A stretch of DNA of 64,000 bases from Odontesthes bonariensis (taxonomy: Eukaryota; Chordata; Actinopteri; Atheriniformes; Atherinopsidae). Of the stretch, positions 1 to 11,800 are shown piece after piece; positions within the stretch are counted from its first letter, which is position 1; each line of letters starts with the position of its first letter. Both the position numbers and the translations under genes were made by a program. The notes beneath the pieces are model-generated. The model did not search any database and was not told the origin of the DNA. It worked only from the letters and a program-made list of their open reading frames with translations. The DNA lies in the NCBI RefSeq assembly GCF_027942865.1, contig NC_134520.1, positions 1,486,501 to 1,550,500 of the forward strand, written 5' to 3'.

Positions 1-245
1 AGCATTAGCATCAATGCTAACGTTCAACGGTGGCTCGGATAAGTCTGAGAGGTCTTAACAAGCATTATGATTTGAAACTATCTAAATGGTCTCTCCTTAG
101 TTTAATCAACAGTGTATGGCAATGTTCAGGTTACTAAAGGAATAATGAATAATGTTAGAGCTAATGTCTGTTTCTGAGTGTTGACCGTGTGTGCCGAGCT
201 GAGTCTCTCAGCTGGAGGTGTGTTCAGTAGAATTGAGGTCTGTGT

Positions 246-1149
246 AGTGCTGGGCGGTATACCGGTTCACACCGAATACCGGTTTATAATTTTGTTATGA
301 TATGAATTTTTAATATACCGCCATGCCGGTGTATTTGATTACATAACGGGGAACGCTGCCTCTCGCGACATTGTTTGAGACGGACCCTTTTCAGTGTTGC
401 GCTTCTAAACACGCATGTTTACTGTCTATGGGTGCAGGTGGTAATAAGCACTTGCTACTTTAAGGTGAAGGTGGATAGGATAGACATGGAAAGTTCCGAA
501 ATCTAAGCTGCAGAACTAGTAGAACATGCTGACAAACTTGTGCCAAAAAAAGGAGCCGTGTCTGTAGTCTGGAAGTTTTTTGGTTTAAAAAAATCCGACG
601 TCGACCAAACAACCATTTTATGTAAACGTTGTCGGGCTTCAGTTGTCGCTGGAGGTGGCAACACGAGCAATTTGCTCCATCACCTTAGCATGTCTTAGAA
701 TATCCAGAATGCATGAAGTTAAGGTCAGCACCCGCCACATCAGCAGGTAACACGGGGAAAGCAAAAGAAAAGTCGGGCCAAATGTCACTTCAAGACGCGT
801 TTGCTAGAGCTAGGACGTGAATCTACCTCATTTATTTGAATGCGAATACCTCATATTGATGCAAAAATATAATTATTGCAAGTTGCACTACTTTTTTGTA
901 ATTATTTTCATAAAAGATGTTTGAAATTTGCACAGTGAAAGTTCTGTATTTTGACTGCAATTGTGTTTGCGTTCCGATTCCTCACTTCATTACAATCATG
1001 AGTAGCACTTCTCATGTTTTTGTCAGTTGGAACTGTCAGTTTTTGTCAGTTGGAGCTGTCAGTTTCTGTCAGTTAATAAACGCGACTCACAGAGTCTTAA
1101 TGTGAGAAGTTTTCGGCTCATCTTTTTGCCTAAAGGCAACTTCCACAAC
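246..1149 (+). mobile_element. hAT-type insertion with dead BED zinc-finger frame, copy A
   Basis: The segment begins gtgctgggcggtataccgg, typical of fish hAT ends, and is missing from copy B, where about 120 bp of other sequence sits between the same flanks. A reading frame from 486 (ATG, then a stop after six codons) resembles the BED finger of ZBED/hAT transposases: VVWKFFG, then LCKRC, then GGGNTSNLLHHL. It ends at a TAG at 698-700, before the last expected metal ligand. A later in-frame piece MSLQDAFAR (from about 781) fits the next part of such proteins. No right terminal inverted repeat is visible, so the insertion is truncated and inactive. Confidence 0.65.
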
Positions 1150-1959
1150 ATGATAGTAAATCTATTTAAAAGCCTGAATGTAAATGATCAGAGAGACAGA
1201 CACAGCTGATAATGAGCAGTATTCTCCCTCTGTGTTCAGTGGTTCAGGTTGATTCAGTGTTTCCACTCGGATAACTAACAGACTGTGTCTTTCCTCAGAC
1301 TGAGAGAGAACATTGATCCTTGCTTTGGCTGGTAAGTACAGAGTTATTGTAAAGTTAAACAGGCTGTAGATCACAACAGCTGACTGAGTTAATATGTTCT
1401 GTATTTAAAGATAATTGAACTCTGATCAGATGAACTTTATTTGGGATACATCAGAGTTTGTGAGTGAATTTCCTCCTGAACACAGACGTATTCTGTCCAC
1501 ACTTACTGAAGCTTTTAGGAAACATCTTCACTTTGTTGGTAGATTTTCTGACACCACTGTTGAATTCAGATACTGTCACCTGGAAATACTGAATGAATGT
1601 GTGGACTGGTGATGAATATGCTGTGTGCATTAATGTATGTTTTACTGACAGTTTTAGTCCAAACCTTCCATTCAGACTGAAATATCTCAAGTGTTTCCAG
1701 TTAAAGCGAGTCTCCCATGTCAGCAGAAAGTATTTCCTTATTTCTGTAAAATCCCCATTTTACTGTCCTGTTCCTGTGGGCAGTGTCACTCAGTGGGTCC
1801 ACATGATGAGAGGAACTCTATTACAGCTATAGTTGGGTTCTGCTCCTTATTTGGGCGAGGCTAATTCTCCTTGGATATCTGGCGGTGAATGAATGGGATC
1901 AGAGGCACAAAGCGTGTCATACCCCAGTATGATAGGGGGCGCTGTACCCATTCCAGCTG

Positions 1960-2241
1960 TTGCTAACAGAGCCACTTCCTGTTGACCTCTGCACCACCAA
2001 CAACAACAACAAACTCAGGCGTTGGAGAAAGATGGAGAACGCAGAGCCAGATGAAGCTACGTCCCTCTACATTTGGTCTGTGATGAGCTGCTTGTTGCAC
2101 AAACTCGATGCCCAACGGAGCATTCTCCATCGCGTTGTTTGTTTCTTTCTGACGGCGACAGCAACAGGAATATCGTCTCCTTTGACTTCCGGGTCACGAC
2201 CCCGGGAAACATCTGGAGCATGCGCAGAACGCAAAGTCTGA
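1960..2241 (+). pseudogene. conserved small leader ORF, frameshifted in copy A
   Basis: The frame encodes a product containing RRWRKMENAEPDE and SVMSCLLHKLDAQRS. The same frame is open for 115 codons in copies B and C. In copy A the run of A's after ccccggg is one base shorter, which shifts the frame and changes the C-terminus. I do not recognise the protein. It may be part of an old DNA-transposon or captured exon rather than a working gene. Confidence 0.3.
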
Positions 2242-2317
2242 TTCACCACGAGCTTCAGCGTCTACAAGCAGGTTTAGAGTGACTTTCAACCCAGTTATCT
2301 CGGGGTCTGAATCCCAT

Positions 2318-2469
2318 CCGATCCAGTTCTTAGTCAGACTAAGGTGTCTACATGCACTGAATAACTCAGTCTGATTGTAATTTAGCCAATAATCCGATCC
2401 AGTTCTTAGTCAGATTAAGGTGTCTACATGCACTTAATAACTCAGTCTGATTGTGATTTAGCCAATAAT
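2318..2469 (+). repeat. 76-bp tandem duplication, copy A
   Basis: Two 76-bp units begin at 2318 and 2394 with ccgatccagttcttagtcag. A third partial start is at 2470. Each unit contains TCAGACT and AGTCTGA, able to pair as a short stem. It is also present at 41737-41888 (B) and about 62259-62410 (C), so the duplication predates the copies. It looks MITE-like, but no element was identified. Confidence 0.6.
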
Positions 2470-2984
2470 CCGATCCTTTCAGGGCCATGTGACCCCACTG
2501 AGTGATTGACAGATAAAGCAGCCAATAGCAGCAGCTCAGCACATGACATTCACTGCAGGGCAGCTGGCAGAAGATGAGACTCTGTGCTGCTTCTAACTTT
2601 GTCTCATCAGTTATTTTCTGTGGAAATAAAGCTGAAATGGCAGCACAGCTGAGCTCTCTACATGGTCTGAGTGTGAAAAGCCCACAACAACCGCAGCTCC
2701 ATGTCCCAGTGACACACAGTCAAAGTTGCAGTGTCATTACCTGGTGTTTTATTTAGCTGCTGTGTCCTCAGCTGGAGGAATTTAACTGACTACTCTCTTT
2801 TCCTCCTTTCTTTAGACTAACTGAACTCTGAGCCCTGCTCCTGCTCTGACTGGTGAGGACCAACATTTACTCCCTTGATGGTTGTGTTCCTGCTACCTGC
2901 TCTGTGTCATATGAAGTGGAGCTTCCTGTCAGGGCCCAGCAGACCTTTTCCCTCTCAAACTGCATGAATGAAGTGAAACATTGA

Positions 2985-3245
2985 TCATTAATCAGAGAAC
3001 ACATTTATTGCTCATGCATACACACAAAATGTGTCCTCTGCTTTTAACCCATCCAGGCTGGCACCTGTTGACACGCACATGCACATGCACAGGGTCACAC
3101 ACTCAGAGAGACAGATGCCAACCTGGAGCGGTGGGCAGCCAATCACAGGGCCCACAGCTGATGTGTTACTGCTCTGTTTTCCATCTGATCCTCAAAGCTT
3201 TGGATAGTTTCCATGTTTCTGATCATGAACACATTCAGCCACTCT
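2985..3245. repeat. old LINE/SINE-like insertion in leader (all three copies)
   Basis: The stretch resembles a dispersed teleost retroposon tail: catttattgctcatgcat, then gtcctctgcttttaacccat, an ACATGC-rich tract and ggagcggtgggcagcc. Counterparts are at about 42410-42680 and 62950-63240. The ACATGC tract differs in length between copies. The assignment rests on general resemblance, not on an alignment. Confidence 0.45.
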
Positions 3246-4500
3246 GAGCTGATCATCAACCAACAACGTTTAACTACTTCAAGTCCACAAAAGTCTGGCC
3301 CAAAGCTCATCCTGTAGAGAGGAGAGCAGAAGCAATCAGCTGTGAGATCAGATGGTGTGTGTGTTTAGAGTCTTCTGATCTGATACTAACACAGTGTTTC
3401 TCTTCTCAGACCCAGAGACCACCGGACCAGAACTCCTGCTTAGCTGGTGAGCAGATTTCCAGTCAGTGAGCTTCAGTCCATCCCATCACTGAGAGCAGGA
3501 GTGTTTCACATGTTCACCACAGAGTTTCTGTGGAGTTCACACATGAGTCTAAATGTAGTAAAAACAGACTGACTGAAGTCATGTTAGAGCACTGTGAGCT
3601 GAGCTGTTCTGCCTGTAAAGTGGATCAGAACAGGTCCCAGCAGCAGAAAGCTGACAGTGTTAGTGGAACATCACTAAAGGCAGAAATCAGTGTGTACTGA
3701 TGTCATTCTGACATCAATCTGCTGCAGCTCCATCCTGGTTCATTCATCTATTCAATAAGTCCATCATCACATCAGTGAGCAGCTGCTTCACCGCTCCCTC
3801 TCAGACTATCTTCAGGGACTGAAAACATGAACCAGCAGAATAACAACCCAGGACTGGAGCTCTCATATGTCCTGTTGAGTCTTTTTGAGCTGCACTGTCA
3901 ATCATATTACGCTCTGTGATCAACCAAGAACATTTTGAAAGGTCCAAAGTCCTCATTAAACAATAAACACCCTTCAGGTGTTTCCTGTGGAGAACATCTG
4001 GATTGTTCTGCTGGTCTGTCAGCATCCAGTTGGACTGTAATGTGAGCAGAACATGTTGTGTACTGATCTGCTTCATGTTGAACAAGTCAGTGGCTCTGAC
4101 ATTCTTCTAACCAAGTCCATGTTTCATGCTACCAGCTGTTTCCACACACATCTGGAAACTTCTGTAAATGTTTTGGACTAATAAGTTTTTATTAAAAAAA
4201 AGATAATAATCAGGTCATTTGAAGACATGAATCGCTGCACAGTTTAAGTAGCATTTCCACACATTTCACCTGTTTTTATCTTTGCTTCATCAAACTGTGT
4301 CTAACTGTTATCTCTTTGTGTCTCCCAGGTGTCCTGCTGTCCACACCATCTCCTTCTCCACTATCATATTGGCTGCTCTATCTCTCCTGTCCCATCTCCA
4401 AGCTCTATCTAATTTGAGAACTCTTTCTTGTATCCATCTTTCCCCGCTCTATCTAATTTGAGAATTCTATCTTGTATCCATCTTTCCCCGCTCTATCTGT

Positions 4501-4632
4501 TTTGAGAACCTTGAGAACTTGAGAACTTGAGAACTTTGAGAACCTGATTTTGAGAACCTGACTTTGAGAACCTGATTTTGAGAACCTGATTTTGAGAACC
4601 TGATTTTGAGAACCTGATTTTGAGAACTGAGG
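4501..4632 (+). repeat. 15-bp minisatellite (ttttgagaacctga), copy A
   Basis: About six 15-bp units of the form ttttgagaacctgat are preceded by shorter ttgagaac units. The array lies within a block that also has a 44-bp duplication (ctctatctaatttgagaa...). Copy B has a shorter version at about 43829-43940. The array lies between the last splice acceptor and the transposase start. Confidence 0.75.
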
Positions 4633-4639
4633 TTGATTG

Positions 4640-5843
4640 GAACCTTGTCTTGCTGTTTTGTGGATCTGAGACTCTACTCTCACTGCTCTGTCTTTCCTGT
4701 CTACCTCTCTCATACATAGGCTGATAAACTTTGAAATTGGAGAAAAATTGGCACATTTTCATTGACATTTGGCTAAAGTTTGAAATATTGTCATACAAAC
4801 TTGATTCTTAAAGATAAATCTTGATCTTGACAGATTTCTAGATAAATCTAAGACCAAACAGTAACTTGTTTTGGAAAAACTATTTTGATACTAATTGATA
4901 ATTATTGGCAAATTTTAGGGAGATCAATCAAGAGATTGTTGATCTTTGAATCTATAAATTCCAATTTGAAAACAGTGCTTCCATAAATTGAACAGTTAAG
5001 TTTTGTTATCGATATAAAGAAAGACATTTGATAAATTGAAAGAAAAGCACTGCATCTGTTCCTGTGCTGCTGGACTCGCTGCAGGTTAGTTCATAAGTGT
5101 TGGAATAAAACACATCTGTAAGGAGGACTGGAGTGTCTGCGTGCCGTCTGCTCTGACCTGACCAGAAGTGGAATCCAGCTACCAGAAGCATCCGTCATCC
5201 CGCTGCTGCTGCTGATCTGCATCACAACACTTCATATAGAAGAGATTTGAATTCAGCTTGGTCTCATTAAAACTGTCTGTGATTCAGAAGCTAAGAATAG
5301 TGAGAGTCTGTTGACAGATTGGGGCTGATTGAACTATTGATTATATCTTTAAAATTGTCCGTTCTGTAGCACACATTATTTTGAGGTGCATATACTGAAA
5401 ACATTTTCATAGTTGATCTTTTCTGCTACATCTAAGTGTTACAACAGTAGTTTTTGCTAAATAATAGTTCTAATTTGGAAGAAAATACCCAAGGACCACT
5501 GAGCGTTATTCTAACCTGACATTTTAAAATCAGAAAGAACTGAGACTTATTTGGATACTTTCTTTTTCTATCAGAAAAGTACCGTAACGGAAGTTTTGGT
5601 CTGTTGGAATCTTCAGATATAACTAACTTCTCTGTGTCATAATAAACTTCTGTTTTTTCTATTTGACAAGAATTTTTCTGCTGTCAATCTTTCTAGACAG
5701 ATAGCGTGTCGATCTGCTAACTGAAACCAGCATTGATAAATAGCACAGAGCTACATTTGAAATATTACAACCGAGTAGAAGCCCTGTGTGTTGGTGACAT
5801 CAGTACAGACAAAGTAAGTTTGAGGTTCTGAAGCACAGCAACA
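4640..5843 (+). other. leader just upstream of transposase, no gene seen
   Basis: This is AT-rich sequence without a convincing reading frame. It is conserved in copy B (43940-45133) with small indels. A possible donor (caaa then GTAAGT) lies about 30 bases before the ATG. No clear TATA box with spacing to the start could be defined. Confidence 0.4.
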
Positions 5844-8800
5844 ATGCCGAGGAAAGGTATTCGTTCTCGGGCTCAGAAGCTGAGGTGGCAGAAGGAGAAA
5901 GAATCTCCGAGTGAACAAGCTGAAGGTATGGGCTCTCAGAGCAGCAACCTGGTGTCACACCAGCTTTCTTATGCTGAGGTTGTACAGAGAGGACGTCCCA
6001 GTGATGGTATGTGTGTTGGAGAGTCTTCTGATGGACAGCAGGTAGACAGCAGAGGTCAGAGTGCAGTTTCTGATGGGAACACCGGCATGAATGCTTTCCA
6101 GCAGGTAAAGCAGAGTGTACCTCAGGCATCTTATGCTGACATGGTGAAGAGAGGACGTGATGCAGCTGGAGCGTCTCAGCAGCACAGTGTGATTGTGGAA
6201 CCTCAGCCGTCAGTGACACATGTCTGTGCCTCACGCAGTCAGGCCTCATTAAAATACGGGAAATACAGGAACAGTCAGTGTGTGGCCAACAGTTTGGTGT
6301 TTCTGTCCTTTCTTCATGAACATGAAGGAATTAGCAGAGCAGATCTGGACCTAGTCCTGGATAAAGGTGATGCTGTGTACAGACAGGCCAGAGAAAGGTT
6401 TCCTAACAGTGTCCATTTGGCATCGGATGAACTTCCAGATGAAGTTACTGCGCGCAGGTCAAAGTATCAGGTGGACCTGACTCAGCTGTCTGTGTATGGA
6501 ACATTTGGAGGTGGAGAGAGGCTTCTCAGCCTTGAGCACGGACTGAGCTTTTTGTCATCAGATGTACAGTACGGGCTGCTGATCATGGCAGGGTTATGTG
6601 TCGCAGTTTTCAGATGCAGATCTGGTCTGTACGGATACTTTGACCCACACTCCAGGAACAAAGATGGACTGCCAATGTCCTCCAGGCGGTTGAGCTTTGG
6701 TACTGCTGTGATGCTGAAATTCCCACATCTGACTGACATGATTGACAGGATCAAGTTGTGCTACACAATGTTTGACATCCAGTCATCTTGTATGTATGAA
6801 CTCAAGCCTCTGTCATTTCACTGTGTGAACACATCCAACCAGAGAAACGCTGTTTCAGACACAGACTGCAGACACACAGCTGTTGATGCACCTCCCCTGT
6901 TACAGGAAGCTGTCAATGAATCTGACCAGTCTCAGAACATTTCACCATCAACTGACACAAATGTTGAAGTGACAACGTTCCCATCACAGAATGAGCCAAA
7001 CGTATCTGCCTCAGTGTTGCCCACTGTCCTTAATGATCTCTGTTGCAATGTTTTGCAGGAATTATCCACTGATATCACTTCTCCAGCATCTGGGAGACAA
7101 CAACAGAACACAGTTCCTTGTGCCCAAATTGAACATGAACCATGTAGTGAAATCATTTGCCCTCCAAATGATGCTTCCCACAGTGGATCAAATATCTGTC
7201 ACACTGATCCTCCAGATAATGTTTTGAAGGAAATCTCATGTAAACTGTCCAAACTTAGTAAACAGGGGAGGAGAAAAATGAAAAGGAGAATGATGGCAAG
7301 AAATACACCTCAGCAGAGAAAAGTGAATAAAAAAATGAGAGAAAGGGAAATGTATGCGTCTAATGAAATGCAGAGAGAAAATAAAAGATCCCGCATCAGA
7401 ATGTCATATCAAAAGAATGCAGAATTCAGAGAGAAACAAAAGTTATACATCAGGAGATCTTACAGAGAAAAAGAAGGATTCAAAGAGAAACAGAAGGCAT
7501 ACATCAGGAGGTCTTACAGAGAAAAAGAAGGATTCAGAGAGAAACAGAAGGCATATATCAGGAGGTCTTATAGAGAAAACGGATTCAGAGAGAAACAGAA
7601 GGCATACATCAGGAGATCTTATAGAGAAAAGGAAGGCTTTTCACAAAGACAAAAGATGTACATAATAAACCGTTACAGACAGAGTGAAACCTTTCGACAG
7701 AGGCAGAGAAGTTATGTTACTCAACGTTATGCAAATGACAGAGTATTCAGAATCAGACACAGACAAGTGATGAAAAACCTCATGAGAAACAGATACAGGA
7801 ACAGTCATTCATTCAGGATGATGCATAACATCAGATGTGCTGCGAGCATAAAGAGAAAATACAGACGAATGAACAGAAACACTCGGAGTGAAACAGAGAC
7901 CAGAGAAACACAGAGTCTGCAACATGAGACAGTTGAGAACAGATTGATCAATGAAGCCATAGCTGTGTTCAAATCTAACATTAAGGCTGGTCCCACTTAT
8001 GTCTGCACTGTGTGCCATAAGGCCTCGTTTCCCAACCAGGTACAAACCTGCACAAGGTCAAAGTATGACAAAAATCCTCACGTGGTTTCCCAATGTCTGA
8101 CAGGAAAGTATGTTCACGTGTGTGATGAAGGCTGCAGAAATGTAGCCTGCACAGTTCCTGATGAGAGGAGGAAAGAGTGGATTTGTCACACCTGCCACGC
8201 TCATCTGAAAAAAGGATGCATGCCCAACCTCGCAGCAGCTAATAAACTGGAGTTGTCTGAAATTCCCAGCGAATTGTCAGATCTGAATATTCTGGAAAGA
8301 CATTTGATCGCTAAATGTATTCCGTTTGCAAAGATCATTCCTCTTCCAAGAGGCAGACAAAGACTGATCAGGGGAAATGTTGTGTGTGTGCCATCTGAGG
8401 TCCAGGAAACAGTCAATGCATTACCCAGGCTGAGGAGCGAGTCTCAGGTGATGAGGGTGAAACTGAAAAGACGTTTGTCTTACAGAGGGCATCAGCTGTT
8501 TCAGACAGTAACCTGGTCTAAACTAGTGTCTGCATTAATGAAGCTGAAGCAGGTTCATCCAGAGTATCAGGACGTTACCATCAGAGATGAAGCCGAACTC
8601 TGTGACCCAACGCTTCCTGATGATGACGATGATGATGATGATGATGATGAGGATGATGATGTTAGGATGGGGGAGCAGGACTATGATGAAGCAGATCTGA
8701 TGGAAATTGACATGTGTGAGAGAAATGCACTGTGTGAGGCAGAAAATGATCAGGACGGTGAATGTGAACAACCACAGCAGCAGAGAGATGATGGAGACGA

Positions 8801-11800
8801 AGGTGATCTGCCAAATGGAGGGTTTGCTTTAGAATCATGCCTTCAGCCTCTTGACATATCAGAAGAGATCCTCTGTTACAGTGATAGCACTTACTGTGTG
8901 GCTCCTGCACAAAGAAACAGTCCAGTTAGCTTCTTCAGGACTCCACATTTGGAATCAATGTCATTCCCTGTACAATTTCCCACGGGTGAGAACACACTGG
9001 ACCAAATGAGACTCATTAAAGTCAGTCCAAGTGGATATTTCAAGTCACGGCTTTTTAATGTGGATGACCGTTTTGCCAGAGACCCAAACTACTTGTTCTT
9101 TGCACAGTTTGTGATAGAGATACACATCGCTAATAACAGCATGACGATACAGCTGAGAAAAGGGAAAACTAGGACCAGAGATGGACGCAGTATAACCTCA
9201 GGCATGTTACAAGACAAACGAGAGGTTGAGAGACTGGTGAGAAATAAAGATGCAGTCAGATTCATGCAGCCACTCAGAGGGACTCCAGTATACTGGGAGA
9301 GAACCACTAAAGATCTGTTTGCCATGATCAGACAGTTGGGAACTCCCACGTTCTTCTGCACATTTTCAGCTGCTGAATTCAGATGGCCTGAAGTGATTGA
9401 AGCAATAAAGAGACAGCAGGGTGAAGAGGTTGATTTTGAATCTCTGGACTGGACTGCAAAGTGTGAGATTCTGCGCTCCAACCCCGTCACCTGCATGCGT
9501 TTGTTTGATAAGCGTGTTGAGGCCCTGTTCAGAGATCTGCTGCTCTCAGATGCTCAGCCACTGGGGAAAGTGATCGACTTTTTCTACAGAGTTGAGTTTC
9601 AGCACAGAGGAAGCCCACATATTCATGCAATGCTTTGGGTTGATGGAGCACCTGAACTGGATGTTTGTGATGATCAGACTGTGTGTGATTTTGTAGACAG
9701 ATACATCTCAGCACAACTACCTGACCCAGAAACACAACCTGAACTGTTCAAGAAAGTCTCTGAAGTTCAGAAGCACAGTAAGAACCACACGAGGAGTTGC
9801 TTCAAGAGTGTGAACTCTGGTTGTCGGTTTGGTTTTCCAAAGCCGCCCTGCACAAACACAATGATCACAAGACCTGATGAGGGTGAGAACACTGGAACGG
9901 CAAAGAGCAAACTCAGACCTCTGCTGCAGCTGCTGAATGAACCTGAAGCGGCTTCCTTGAGTCTAGAGCAGGTCCTCTCTCGATGCAACTTGACACTGGC
10001 CGAGTATGAAAGGTACCTTCAGAGCCTGAACAGAAAGACCGCAATCTACCTGAAGCGTGATCCCAAAGACTGCTGGATAAACGGGTACAACCCACATCTG
10101 CTTGAAGCCTGGGACAGTAACATCGATGTGTCCTTCATTCTGAATGCTTACTCGTGTATACAGTATCTGACTAAATACATCACAAAGAAGGAAAGTGGTC
10201 TGTCAGAGTACCTGAAAACTGTCATGGAGAATTCCAACATGGACAGAGTTAACGAGTGTGATGAGATGAGAGCTGTCATGCAGGCTTACTCCAAAAAGAG
10301 AGAGATCAGTGCTCAGGAGTGTGTGACTCGTGCGTGTGGAATAAAGATGAAGAAGTGCTCACGCAGTGTTGTGTTCATTCCCACTGATGACAACCCAGTG
10401 AAAATGAGTCGCCCCATGTCATTCTTGGAGGACACCCCGTCAGAGTCTTGTAATGTCTGGATGACGAGTTTGAGTGACAAATACAAAGCCAGACCCGAGA
10501 CCCCAGAGTATGAGGAGATGTGCTTGGCTGATTTTGCTGCTAGCTGCAGGTTTGTCAGTGCAGACCACTCAAAGCGGGATGGTGTTTCACCACTTCTGAA
10601 TGAGCTGGGATTTGTCCAAAGGCGGAAGAATGATAAGCCCTCTGTCATCAGATATTACCAATGTTCCAAGGAGAAACACCCCGAGCAGTTTTATGCCAGA
10701 TTACTGAGACTGTACCTTCCTCACCGATCCGAGTATGAAATACGGAGTGCCGATCTTCCAACCTACGAGTCTTTTTACAACTCTGGCTGGGTCCAGCTGC
10801 CAGGCTCAAACCGTCCTGAGAGCGTGAAAAGCATTATAAAAACAAACAGAGACAAATATGAGAGAAACACTGAGGAGATTGAGAATGCACTTGTAGAGTT
10901 TGAGGAGAGCAGAGACCATGTGATGGATGAATGGTGTAATCTAGCTCCTGAATCTGAAGTTGTGAGGTTGCCCTGTGATGATGATCTGCAGCAAAGAGAG
11001 CCAGACGATGAGCAGGAAAATGTGCCCGACTATTGTCCAGAGTCTGCTGCTGTGACAGAAATGAGAGCCATTAGAGAACCCCCCGCTGTGGATCCAGCTG
11101 TGCTGCGGCAGATGTATCAGAACCTGAACCAGAAGCAGGCCTGTGTGTTCCATGCTATCAGAGACTGGTGTATTAAACTTGTGTGTGGCCTAAATCCAGA
11201 GCAGTTTTTCTTTTATGTCAACGGTGGTGCAGGAACAGGAAAGTCCCACCTGATAAAATGCATTTACTCAGAGGCATCTAAGATACTGAGCAAACTGCAG
11301 CTACATGCAGAGGAGTTTGACATATCAAACCCAACTGTTTTACTGTCTTCTTTCACTGGAACTGCAGCTTTCAACATCTGTGGCACAACACTGCACTCTC
11401 TGCTGAAGCTTCCACGCAGTCTGAAACCACCAATCCAAGGACTCGGTAACCAACTGGATGAACTCAGATCTGAACTTTTTAATGCTCAAATCCTCATTAT
11501 CGATGAGATCTCCATGGTTTCAAAGCCTCTTTTTGCTTATGTGGACGCACGACTGAAACAGATCAAAGGCAATCAGAGAGCGTTTGGTGGAATGTCAGTT
11601 TTAGCTGTTGGGGATTTCTATCAGCTGCCGCCTGTGCGCCAGTCTAAACCTCTGTGTGTACACGACCCAGCAGATATTGACCTGTGGCAGGAACATTTTC
11701 AGATGATCACTCTGACTGAGATCATGAGACAGAAGGATGATGTTGCCTTTGCAGACGTGCTGAACAGGATTCGGGTGAAACCAAAGGCAGACGAGCTGTC

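Larger units (their letters stand above)
1299..3446 (+). other. three tiny splice-flanked leader segments, copy A
   Basis: Three short blocks are each preceded by a pyrimidine tract and AG and followed by GT: 1299-1331 (33 nt, donor GTAAGT), 2816-2852 (37 nt, donor GTGAGG) and 3410-3446 (37 nt, donor GTGAGC). Each starts with AC and ends with CTG. A fourth acceptor (tgtctcccag) precedes 4329. All are conserved in B and C. They contain no useful reading frame. They could be 5' untranslated exons of the transposase transcript or exons of a captured host gene; the sequence alone does not decide. Confidence 0.4.

Noticed and set aside
4453..4798. Minus-strand frames with KSGSQNQVLKIRF-type repeats
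   Set aside because: They result from translating the 15-bp minisatellite. Copy numbers differ between A and B and there is no start context or domain.
5800..6249. 149-codon minus-strand frame opposite the transposase start (also 45090-45539)
   Set aside because: It is antisense to a clearly coding region with recognisable domains and has no features of its own.
6249..6790. Herpesvirus-derived locus, suggested by the C76-like protease domain
   Set aside because: The domain is fused in frame to Helitron Rep-helicase-endonuclease, and no other viral gene is present. A shared protease fold or old acquisition is enough.
9089..9496. 135-codon minus-strand frame within the transposase
   Set aside because: It is an antisense shadow of the Rep domain, conserved only because the sense strand is.
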